DNA of 64,000 nucleotides, from assembly GCA_938743325.2 (NCBI GenBank), contig OW568863.1:992001-1056000 (forward strand), read 5' to 3'. The notes beneath the pieces were generated by a model. It saw nothing but the letters and a program-made list of their open reading frames with translations, searched no databases and had not been told where the DNA came from. Of this stretch, positions 35,562 through 44,148 are shown piece after piece. A program made the position numbers and the translations under genes. Origin of the DNA: Pycnococcus provasolii. Its lineage: Eukaryota > Chlorophyta > Pseudoscourfieldiophyceae > Pseudoscourfieldiales > Pycnococcaceae. The first letter of the stretch is position 1; every line of letters starts with the position of its first letter.

Positions 35562-38528
35562 ATGGCCTTTCAGCACAGATATGCACGCGCCGGTAGTCGC
35601 GTGCCACACGCGAACAGTCTTGTCCTCGCTCGCGGAGACGATGCGCGTACCATCCGCGGAATACGAGGCGGACGTCACCCTATTAGAATGGCCTTCCAGC
35701 ACAGATAGACAAGCGCCGGTCGTCGCGTCCCACACGCGAGCGGTGTTATCGTAGCTCGCGGAGACGATGTGCGTACCATCTGCGGAATACGATGCCGAAG
35801 TCACAGGACCAGAATGGCCTTCCAGCACAGACAGACACGCGCCTGTCGTCGCGTCCCATACGCGAACGGTCTCGTCCATGCTCGCGGAGACGATGCGCGT
35901 ACCATCCGCGGAATACGATGCGGAAGACACCACAGAAGAATGGCCTTCCAGCACAGATATGCACGCACCGGTCGTCGCGTCCCACACGCGAATGCTCTTG
36001 TCCTCGCTCGCGGAGACGATGCGCGTACCATCTGCCGAATACGAGGCGGAATTCACCCTATTAGAATGGCCTTCCAGCACAGATATGCACGCGCCGGTAG
36101 TCGCGTCCCACACGCGAACGGTCCTGTCGTCGCTCGCGGAGACGATGTGCGTACCATCCGCGGAATACGATGCGGAAGTCACCGCATCAGAATGGCCTTC
36201 CAGCACAGATATGCACGCGCCGGTAGTCGCGTCCCACACGCGAACGCTCTTGTCCTCGCTCGCGGAGACGATGCGCGTACCATCCGCGGAATACGATGCC
36301 GAAGTCACCCTATTAGAATGGCCTTCCAGCACAGATATGCACGCGCCGGTCGTCGCGTCCCACACGCGAACGGTGTTGTCCTCGCTCGCGGAGACGATGT
36401 GCGTACCATCCGCGGAATACGAGGCGGAAAGCACCCAATGAGAATGGCCTTCCAGCACAGATAGACACGCATCGGTCGTCGCGTCCCACACGCGAATCGT
36501 TTCGTCCTCGCTCGCGGAGACGATGCGCGTCCCATCCGCGCTATACGAGGCGGAATTCACCCATCCAGAATGACCATCCAGCACAGATATACACGCGCCG
36601 GTCGTCGCGTCCCAGACGCGAACGGTATTGTCCCGGCTCGCGGAGACGATGCGCGTCCCATCCGCGGAATACGAGGCGGATAACACAGGACGAGAATGGC
36701 CTTCCAACACAGATATACACGCGCCGGTCGTCGCGTCCCAGATGCGAACGGTATTGTCCTCGCTCGCGGAGACGATGCGTGTCCCATCCGCGGAATACGA
36801 GGCGGAAGACACCACAGAAGAATGGCCATTCATGTTGTTCAATATCGTAGCATCAATATCCACGCGAGCAGGTATGCAAAGGCTCGGCGGACACGATGAC
36901 ATTTCCCTCTTTCCTGGACTCTGATACCATGCACTCGTACACGGCACATTCGCCGCAATCACTCCAGCCTGCGAATACGTCCCAACTCCCCACCGAAGCA
37001 CGCGAATAAAGGCATGCAGCGATTCTACAGTCGCCACCAACCCAGTAGCATAATCTGCCAACTTTTCCTTCGCATCCAAAAGCGCCTTCTCGAGGCGCAG
37101 CAATTCCACCACGAGCACGCCTCTTCGACCTGCATCTATCTGACGCTTCAACCACAGACCCGCAAACTCTGTCGCACACCAACGTGACGCCTTGTACCCC
37201 TCAGGAATCATCGCCTCCTTTTGACGCTCCACCATGAACGCGGCATGCCACTCCTTCATGACATTTGTCGTCAATGTCTCATCCCCACCATACAGCATCT
37301 TCTCAACCGCTTCGGTCAAGTGCACGTGTGCATATCGCAAGGAATACGCCACAGCCGGCCCCTTCTCGTCGTCACCACGTTTCAGAACTTCCAGGCACGA
37401 TCGCGTCAGCTCACCATGTCCACGAGACACGTTAGCTGCGTGCTCGCCTGATCGCTTCGTATCTCCCAAAAACTCACGCAGCGACAAGTGCAACGTCTGC
37501 AGCAGGTGATCGCGCTCCTCGAACAGAAGTCCCCAACCAGGTAGGCGCTTGCACGTCTCTCGCAAACGCAAACGATCAATATGCACCGACGAGAGAGGTT
37601 CACGCGAAGCGAGTACAATGTCAATCAGCCTACGAACTTCCTCGTCATCCTTCGCTGCGCGATCAAACCAAAGCTTATACGCGGCATCAATATCCGCAGG
37701 TGGCTCCACGCTTGTGCCGTATCGCTTGACAAACTCGCGAGCAACAATCTGGTACACCTTTATGCTCTGCATGTTGCGCATCGCCTCTTCCCAGGGTCCT
37801 AGAAGGCGACTCTCCTCCTTTTCCACTTCCACCGCCACTGTCGCCGATCCCAAAACATGTGCAGGCTCCATCACGCGCATGCCACCCTCCCAATCGTGCT
37901 TCAGCACGCGTCGACGAGGATAGTCACCATCTGCATCTGGGCGCGTCGTCACAAGTACAGAAACACTCGAGCGCACATCACGAGCGAGATGCCGGAGCAA
38001 CCCAATCGCAGCATTGGAGATGTGCCGGTCATCGTCCGCCTCGTCGAGCGCATCCAGCAAAATCACCGCATGCTTCTGCGATTCAATCAGCTTCTTCAGC
38101 GGTTTCACCAAAAGCGCATTCACCGCAACATCCGGGTCGACGAGCGCCTTTGCCGCGGTATCTTCCTCCAGATCAATCAGGCATTCGCGAACGACGTCAA
38201 AGCGTTGACCAAGCTGAAAGCCAAGCGACCTCACCATCTCGAGCACGTCCTGGCGCCTGACGTCCGCACGTTTGCAGAAGTGAGCCGCGTGAACCATGTC
38301 GAGGGCTGCCGAGGCCACACTCGACTTGCCCTCTCCTGGTCCGCCAACAATGCATGCAAGACGTCCACCAGTCGACGTCACATGTGCACGCAGATCCTCC
38401 AACTGGTACTCGTTGCTCTGTCCACGTTCTCGCAACGCCTGCAAATCCGACTCGTAGCTCATCGGACGGAGCATAAAACGCAGCTTGAGCTCCTCCGTGA
38501 AGTGCTTCATGCTCGCAAACCCAAACTT
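34950..38528. repeat. Core flanked by the inverted arms (potentially invertible segment)
   Basis: This 3579 bp unique core carries the NACHT and WD40 parts and the 3' flank of the receptor gene. Because both arms end at the same codon of the gene, inversion of this core by arm-to-arm recombination would join it in frame to the left arm copy and leave the right copy truncated. Only the present orientation can be seen here. Confidence 0.7.
35079..36840. repeat. 14 tandem 126-bp WD40-coding repeats
   Basis: The units are nearly identical in DNA. Consensus residues SASYSADGT and RVWDATTGAC barely change, whereas the two residues after GHS, the residue after the next V, and the residues around SAS-x-D-x differ from unit to unit. 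Confidence 0.92.
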
Positions 38529-39530
38529 GCCCGTGATTTCGCCGTGAATCATCTCCTTGTCCGCGGGCGAAAAGCACAGCGCCGTCTCCGCGTCGATGCT
38601 GCGAATGTGTTGCGACACGTCCTTTTCTGAGAAGCCGTGCGTCACGAGCTGCAGCTTCTGCGGTGGTGTCGACCCGATCTCGTACAGGCACCACAACCTC
38701 GTCAACGGAATGACGCGATCTTTATCCAGCACGACGAGTGTTGCGCGAGACGTCGCTATCGTACCAGCGAGCGTGCGGCCGTCGTCGAGCTCAGCCATGG
38801 CTGAAAATACTCCGCCCGTATCGTCCTGGTTGATGGCGAATATGTCAAGCCAAACGAACGTATCGTTCTTCGCAGCACCCGCAAGTGCAGAAGTCACGCT
38901 TTCCACAAGGTCCACAAACCGGCTACTCCAAGCGTGCGATATGAAGTACGTCGGCGTGCCGACAGGTAGGTTCTTCGCTTGCGCGTAACTCTTGTGCTCT
39001 GTCCGTGCGAGCGAGCGCACGAAGCACTCGACGATGTCCGTCGTGTACATGTGCTCGAAAGGTATCTCACGATATGTCACGGGCACAGGCTTACCGCTCT
39101 TTGCTTTCTCAGCGGTGCGTCGCTTTGTGCGGTGCATTTCGAGATTCTCAGGCGTCACAGTCAACGTCCCGTCCTGACCACCGCCATCCTCCTCATTCAT
39201 GAACTCCTTGCTCACCTCCCAGCTGTGCGTCGTCCCTGCGTTATCTTGCACGAGCTGCTCGAGCCACTCTAGCGACACTGCGCGAAACACTGGTGAACTA
39301 TTGTCAACTACTTTCGCGAGCTTGTTTCTCATTTTGCCGAACCCTTGCAGAAACTCTTCGAGCGTGACGATGCCGTCTCCGTCGACGTCGAGCTGCGCGA
39401 AGATGGCGTTCCCGAGCTCTTCTTCGCCGTTGCGTTCCAAATACGCGCGCGTCTCCTGAGCCGAGAGCACGCCGTCGCCGTTAAGGTCGATTTGCGCGAA
39501 GAGCTTGCGCGCGACGTCGCCGGGCTGCAT
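35079..39530 (-). CDS. NLR-like receptor: EF-hands, TIR-like, NACHT, 14 WD40 repeats
   Basis: This 1483-residue protein begins MQPGDVARKLFAQ (ATG 39530; the longer frame begins with TTG). It has two EF-hands at ~7-65, then a TIR-like block at ~180-300 (TPTYFISHAW, WLDIFAINQD, LWCLYEI). The NACHT NTPase has Walker A GGPGEGKSS at ~396-404 and Walker B HAVILLDALDEAD at ~488-500. A helical linker follows, then 14 WD40 repeats of 42 residues from ~900 to the end. This is the layout of STAND signal-transducing NTPases: a repeat sensor, a nucleotide switch and an effector head. By analogy with fungal HNWD/HET-E proteins a role in recognition of non-self is plausible, but unproven. The 5' quarter lies in the right arm of the inverted duplication. 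Confidence 0.9.
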   Translation of the reverse strand: MQPGDVARKLFAQIDLNGDGVLSAQETRAYLERNGEEELGNAIFAQLDVDGDGIVTLEEFLQGFGKMRNKLAKVVDNSSPVFRAVSLEWLEQLVQDNAGTTHSWEVSKEFMNEEDGGGQDGTLTVTPENLEMHRTKRRTAEKAKSGKPVPVTYREIPFEHMYTTDIVECFVRSLARTEHKSYAQAKNLPVGTPTYFISHAWSSRFVDLVESVTSALAGAAKNDTFVWLDIFAINQDDTGGVFSAMAELDDGRTLAGTIATSRATLVVLDKDRVIPLTRLWCLYEIGSTPPQKLQLVTHGFSEKDVSQHIRSIDAETALCFSPADKEMIHGEITGKFGFASMKHFTEELKLRFMLRPMSYESDLQALRERGQSNEYQLEDLRAHVTSTGGRLACIVGGPGEGKSSVASAALDMVHAAHFCKRADVRRQDVLEMVRSLGFQLGQRFDVVRECLIDLEEDTAAKALVDPDVAVNALLVKPLKKLIESQKHAVILLDALDEADDDRHISNAAIGLLRHLARDVRSSVSVLVTTRPDADGDYPRRRVLKHDWEGGMRVMEPAHVLGSATVAVEVEKEESRLLGPWEEAMRNMQSIKVYQIVAREFVKRYGTSVEPPADIDAAYKLWFDRAAKDDEEVRRLIDIVLASREPLSSVHIDRLRLRETCKRLPGWGLLFEERDHLLQTLHLSLREFLGDTKRSGEHAANVSRGHGELTRSCLEVLKRGDDEKGPAVAYSLRYAHVHLTEAVEKMLYGGDETLTTNVMKEWHAAFMVERQKEAMIPEGYKASRWCATEFAGLWLKRQIDAGRRGVLVVELLRLEKALLDAKEKLADYATGLVATVESLHAFIRVLRWGVGTYSQAGVIAANVPCTSAWYQSPGKREMSSCPPSLCIPARVDIDATILNNMNGHSSVVSSASYSADGTRIVSASEDNTVRIWDATTGACISVLEGHSRPVLSASYSADGTRIVSASRDNTVRVWDATTGACISVLDGHSGWVNSASYSADGTRIVSASEDETIRVWDATTDACLSVLEGHSHWVLSASYSADGTHIVSASEDNTVRVWDATTGACISVLEGHSNRVTSASYSADGTRIVSASEDKSVRVWDATTGACISVLEGHSDAVTSASYSADGTHIVSASDDRTVRVWDATTGACISVLEGHSNRVNSASYSADGTRIVSASEDKSIRVWDATTGACISVLEGHSSVVSSASYSADGTRIVSASMDETVRVWDATTGACLSVLEGHSGPVTSASYSADGTHIVSASYDNTARVWDATTGACLSVLEGHSNRVTSASYSADGTRIVSASEDKTVRVWHATTGACISVLKGHSDSVTSASYSADGTRIVSASYDKTARVWDATTGACISVLEGHSGPVTSASYSADGTRIVSASWDETVRVWDATTGACISVLEGHSDGVTSASYSADGTRIVSASSDNTVRVWDATTGACISVLEGHSDRVRSASYSADGTRIVSASDDKTVRVWDVRSTM

Positions 39531-40055
39531 GACAAGGTGTCTCACGTGAACGTGGATGGTCCGGTCCAAGGCCTACCAAATACCAAACTCCGGCCAGTAA
39601 AAAAAAGACCCCCCTTGCACACCGGCCGCGAGCTGGCAAGAGCTTGCAAGAGCTTTCAGGTCCGCGTTCGGGCTCTTGACCACCTTAATCAGCGCGATGC
39701 AACACCGGCCGGTGTGCAAGGCAGCAAGGGACCTGTCCAAGGAGTCTTTTTCTCTAGTCGGAGGTTGGGGGCTGAGCGGTTTTTCGCACAACCTAAACTT
39801 ACTACGGCGCGCGGGGCGAAATCCACCCATTTATTTGGTCGTAGCTCTAAGACAGTTCACTTCGCGGCGGATCCCAAAATACCGATTTTTGAACGGAAAT
39901 TTTTAAACAACTGGTCCGTCCTTGAGGAAAACCACATACCACGTTCGAAATAGACGCACGTTTCGGGGTACTAACTACCATAGTACGCCGTGCTTTGTCG
40001 CTATCCTGAGTGTCCTCCGACGCACTCGTCCGGGCGAATGGTGGTAACTGTAAGC

Positions 40056-40064
40056 AAAAAAAAA
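40056..40064 (-). terminator. Pol III oligo-T terminator of tRNA-Trp copy 2
   Basis: An A9 run on the plus strand (T9 on the transcribed strand), mirror of 33414-33422. Confidence 0.6.
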
Positions 40065-40127
40065 GACGCCAGTACGTCGTTAAGACGTCGAAGTTAGGTT
40101 GATCGAAATTTGCATTTATTTCGAACA

Positions 40128-40263
40128 AGACCCTGGCAGGAATCGAACCCACAACCTATTGAGTTGTCGCACTCGAAAATTTTTCCGCGAAATTTTCATT
40201 TCGCAGGGAGTTGTTTTCAGGAAATTTCTGGAATCAATTGCTCTACCATTGAGCCACAGAGCC
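40128..40263 (-). tRNA. tRNA-Trp (CCA) with 64-nt intron, copy 2
   Basis: The exact inverted counterpart of 33215-33350, including the intron and the anticodon CCA at 40231-40229. Both copies keep all stems, so both should be functional. Confidence 0.93.
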
Positions 40264-40435
40264 GTAACCCCTAAACGCATAGTGACATTGTACAGAAAAG
40301 ATTTTGTGCAGTACTTACGGTGGCAAGCAACCAAACACACCAACCACCACACCACCACACCACCACTGGCAACACAAGCACACCGAGTCACCGAGAAGAT
40401 ATAGATCATCCACAAAAAAAAACATCCTCACCACC

Positions 40436-40690
40436 ATGGCCGCCGACTACTCTTTTCTCCGTCTCTTCTCCACCGACCCCGCCTCTCCGCCTTTCTCCTC
40501 CCTTCTCAACAACTCCATACTATCGTTCGTCTTCTTCACCGCCGTCACAGCCATAGCCTACTTCCTCCCGTTCGCTTCCAAGCTCGAGCGGCTTCACTCC
40601 AAGCTTCTACGCATCCAGTTCACGAACCGCGTCGCCGCGTTCACGCACGCCGTGATCGTCGTCACCGTGACCGAAACCGTAGCAAGGTAA
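40436..40690 (+). pseudogene. Truncated 5' copy of the TLC-domain gene
   Basis: Starts with the same caccATGG context and the same first ~77 residues as the TLC gene at 33042. Homology breaks at 40666, and the frame stops at 40690 after VTETVAR. Only about the first two hydrophobic helices remain, so a working TLC protein is not expected. Confidence 0.88.
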
Positions 40691-41535
40691 AGAGTAAAGA
40701 CTAAAGAAACCAAAAGCGGCCGCTAACCTTAAGAGGCCTTAAGCTATGCCACACTTCAGAGCTGGTATCAACTTCAGAAGAAATCGCCGCGCGTTGAAGT
40801 AAGTGTGCCACCGCAGTGTTTGGTATAAACCTAATCTGAAAATCTCACAACCATCAACGTCGACCCTTTTTCCTCGTGTAATAGACAGCCACTCTTTACG
40901 TTGCTACTACTTAAGGACGTTCTTACTTAAGGTCACTAGCCGTTGTCCTGAGACGGTCAGACGGTGGGGCAACTGGAGGAGTTCAGCTGAGGTACGCCGT
41001 CACAGAAACTGTGGACACAGTCATACAGTGACCTCTACGCGTCTCTTCTGGACATCCAGGGCATTTCACGCCTTGGGTGCCTGGGTTACCTCTGTAACCA
41101 GACCACTTTCTTTCATTCTAACCTGTGCCCACTTTCCCACAGTAGACTGCGGCGACAAAACTCAAAAGCACAGGATGCCCCGCTCAGCGCCTGAGCGCGG
41201 CAGAGGATGAAAGGAAGGAGCCCGCCCGCCCAATTGCCCAAAGGAACAAAGGAAGGAGGGTAAGAACCCTACTTGCCGCCTGATTAGGGTAGTCTAGGAA
41301 GTAAGGGGGAAACCCCTGTTAGGGTAGAGCTTGTTAGGGTGCATCTTGTTTTTTGTTTGCCCCTAAACCTTTACCCGGGTGCCCGCGGGGGGGGGGGGGG
41401 GGGGGGGGGGACCTGGGGGGGGGGGGGTAAAAAGAGAAGAGTCCGAGGATGAATGAAGTTTGACGTTGTTTGACCCGGCAGCCGCGTCTGTCTCCATTCT
41501 CTCTCCCTCTCTGCTCGCAGAAGCTGTCACCCACC
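40691..41535. other. Spacer upstream of the ankyrin gene
   Basis: No gene supported. It contains several TTAAGG sites, degenerate TTAGGG-like units at 41284-41340, and long G runs (24 G at 41387-41410 and 13 G at 41415-41427) about 110-150 bp upstream of the ankyrin start codon. The 135-codon frame at 40803-41210 has no recognisable content. Confidence 0.5.
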
Positions 41536-44034
41536 ATGCCTCCAAAGAAGCCGGCTGGCTCCAAAGCGTCGTCGTCAGGTATGTCGTCGATGTGGGCGAA
41601 GGCGAAAACCGCCGCGGCCATGTCATCTGCAGTTGGTGGAGCTTCTTCTTCTTCTTCATCGAAAAAAGCTCCTGGACCTGCTGCCCTTAATAATAAGGGC
41701 AAAAGCCCAGCGGCCGCTTCCTCCTCAGCAGCCACCTCCTTGCCACCTGCTCAGTACCACCCGCTCTCGCAAGGAAAAGGCCCCACCGAATCCCTCTCGA
41801 ATATGGACCCGCTCGAACGCGCAGTCATGTCCATACTTGCCATAAATCCCGTGGGACTTTCCTTAAACGCGTTCGACAACGACTTCACGCAACGACTTCG
41901 CAAGTTCAACGAGGCGGTGCACGACGCAGTCAGGAACTCCACTTCACAACTAGATGCCAAAATGCTCAAGGTGAAGACGCGCACAGAAAAGAAGGAAAAC
42001 GAAGCCAAGGCGGTGGCGAGGCCCGTGCTCGCACTGAGAAAGACCCAGCAGAAACTCCTCGCGATGAGAAACTACAGCGACGCATGGGATCAGATGAAGG
42101 AGATACGGAGGGCGGAGAAAGATGCTGTCGCGGCGTATCGCGCGCAGGCACGCCCGGAGATGGAGGCGGAGCTGAATGCCGTCCAAGATGAGCGCGAGGT
42201 GGTGGAGGTGCAGCTGAAAGCGCGGATAAACACCGCGGAGGAACGCATACGCGCGTTCCGTCAGGAGTGCATCACGCAGATTCACCTCGACCATGGCTTG
42301 CCACCACCACCACCACCACCACAACGACAACAACAACAACAACCACAGCAGCGGCCACAACCACAACCACCACGACCACAGCCACTCCAACCACCACCTC
42401 CACAACATCCACAACAATCAGGATCCGCCGACGACCCGAATTCGCCACCCATTGAAATCATTCCATCACCCGAATTCCACGTTCCAAATTCCGTTGCGTA
42501 CTATCCGCAGGCGCACTATCACGCACCACAAGCTCCTCACCACCACACCGCCGTAGGCAGTGCTGTCGCAAGCATGATGATGCACACACCTCCAGCGCTG
42601 CTCTCGCGACCGCTCGTGCCGGAGGCGGCTGCTCACGTGGATCCCACGGTCCCTCCACCCGCTCTCTTCCAAACGACGCCAGCGCCGTACACTGGCACGT
42701 TCGCAGGCCAAGTTCCCATGCGCCCTCTTCCACCCGCCTGGCAGCCTAACGCCTCCTCCTCAATGCCAATGGCATCTCCTTGGATTGGGAACAGCGGCAT
42801 GAATAACAACGTGCAAAGTGCGGCAGAGGCGCTCATGTCAGCTGCAAGCATGTTGCTCGGCCGCACGACGCCATTCCCTTCATCGTACGCGCCCATTTCG
42901 CCGGCGCCAACCCCAGCTTCATCGCAGGGTGTTTACAACGCGCGTGCGGCGAGAGCCGCGTCCACCACGCCGGCACCGCCATCCGCGCTCAAGCAGCACT
43001 CCGCACCTGCACCAGCTCCCGCCACAGCAGTAGCAGCAGCAGCACCCTCCTCATCCTCACCAAGCAAGGCTGCCGGAAGGGGATCCGCCTTCGCTCACAA
43101 TAGCTCGGACAGCGACTTTGACGAGGACGATGTGCCACTCACAACGCCGACGAGAACGTCGACGAAACCGAGCAATCGTGACGACGTTCCTGGCATCACG
43201 CTATCTAATCTCCCCAAGCCAAACATATCGGCAGCAGATCGCAAGCGCGATGCGGCGCAGAAGGAGGATGGCGCCAAGGCTGGATGGAGTCGAGCAGGAA
43301 ACTTTGTGCGCAGCCAGGCGATGCCCGCGTTGCGGTCGCTGAATGCCGCGGCGAAGGATGCGCGCGATCGTCGCGATCTCGAGGACAGCGATCGGGCACA
43401 ACCTGAGAATGGACCTACGGAGAAGCAGCGTGCAGCGGCAAAGCTGCTTATGGGTGCCGCGGGAAAGGCGGGAGCTGCGCCTTCGGCAGCAGGAGGAGGA
43501 GGAGGAGGAGGCGGGAGACTTGCCGCAGCACTCAGCCGCGCTCGCGCGCAGAAGCCTGAGACGCTCCCAGAAGCTCCCACCGCGAATAACAACTCCGCCG
43601 CTACAAACTCCTCCTCTTCGTTCTCTGGCGTCGTGGCAGCACAAAAGGCTGCCCAAAAACTTCGATCAGATGCGGCGAAAAAACGCCTCTTCACCACGGA
43701 GGATTTCAAGCAACTGTTCAGCAACTGCCGACACGGAAGAAAGGAGGCTGTTGTGAAGCTGCTCGAAAATGGATGCCCGGTGGATGGGCGAGACTCCTTC
43801 GGGAATACGCCGCTTATTGTCGCGTGCCAGAATGGCCAGGCGAGAATTGTCAAGGCTTGCTTGCGCCACAACGCAAATCCGGATGCTCAGAACAAGCAGG
43901 GGAATACCGCTTTGCATTACTGTGTGGCGTACGGCTTCTCCGCCCTTGGAGATTACCTCATATCCAAGGGTGCAAGGGACGACATTAAAAATCGCGCTGG
44001 ATTAACACCATACGAAGGCATAGGCTTTAAGTAG
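41536..44034 (+). CDS. Ankyrin-repeat protein with N-terminal helical domain
   Basis: This 832-residue protein starts MPPKKPAGSKASS in a caccATGCC context. Residues ~90-260 are a long charged helical region (LRKFNEAVHDAVRNST, LRKTQQKLLAMRNYSDAWDQ) suggesting a BAR-like or coiled-coil bundle. A long disordered Pro/Gln/His and Ala/Ser-rich middle follows. The last ~110 residues form three ankyrin repeats (DSFGNTPLIVACQNGQARIV, NKQGNTALHYCVAYGF, KNRAGLTPYE). A helical bundle plus ankyrin repeats recalls ACAP/ASAP membrane proteins, but no ArfGAP or PH motif is present, so only a scaffold role can be suggested. A GA microsatellite directly follows the stop codon. Confidence 0.75.
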   Translation: MPPKKPAGSKASSSGMSSMWAKAKTAAAMSSAVGGASSSSSSKKAPGPAALNNKGKSPAAASSSAATSLPPAQYHPLSQGKGPTESLSNMDPLERAVMSILAINPVGLSLNAFDNDFTQRLRKFNEAVHDAVRNSTSQLDAKMLKVKTRTEKKENEAKAVARPVLALRKTQQKLLAMRNYSDAWDQMKEIRRAEKDAVAAYRAQARPEMEAELNAVQDEREVVEVQLKARINTAEERIRAFRQECITQIHLDHGLPPPPPPPQRQQQQQPQQRPQPQPPRPQPLQPPPPQHPQQSGSADDPNSPPIEIIPSPEFHVPNSVAYYPQAHYHAPQAPHHHTAVGSAVASMMMHTPPALLSRPLVPEAAAHVDPTVPPPALFQTTPAPYTGTFAGQVPMRPLPPAWQPNASSSMPMASPWIGNSGMNNNVQSAAEALMSAASMLLGRTTPFPSSYAPISPAPTPASSQGVYNARAARAASTTPAPPSALKQHSAPAPAPATAVAAAAPSSSSPSKAAGRGSAFAHNSSDSDFDEDDVPLTTPTRTSTKPSNRDDVPGITLSNLPKPNISAADRKRDAAQKEDGAKAGWSRAGNFVRSQAMPALRSLNAAAKDARDRRDLEDSDRAQPENGPTEKQRAAAKLLMGAAGKAGAAPSAAGGGGGGGGRLAAALSRARAQKPETLPEAPTANNNSAATNSSSSFSGVVAAQKAAQKLRSDAAKKRLFTTEDFKQLFSNCRHGRKEAVVKLLENGCPVDGRDSFGNTPLIVACQNGQARIVKACLRHNANPDAQNKQGNTALHYCVAYGFSALGDYLISKGARDDIKNRAGLTPYEGIGFK

Positions 44035-44148
44035 AGAGAGAGAGAGAGAGAGAGAACGGAAGTCAAAAACAAAAACGCTGTACTGTAGACTATGTAACTC
44101 TGTGTATATATTCTAATATCAACCATTGTTTTTCCTTTTTTGAGTAGC

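Larger units (their letters stand above)
38529..40666. repeat. Right arm of the NACHT-locus inverted duplication
   Basis: Reverse complement of 32812-34949. It contains the intact receptor 5' end, tRNA-Trp copy 2 and a truncated TLC 5' end. Confidence 0.92.

Noticed and set aside
40803-41210. 135-codon plus-strand frame after the truncated TLC copy
   Set aside because: No homology, biased composition and no promoter or start context in its favour.
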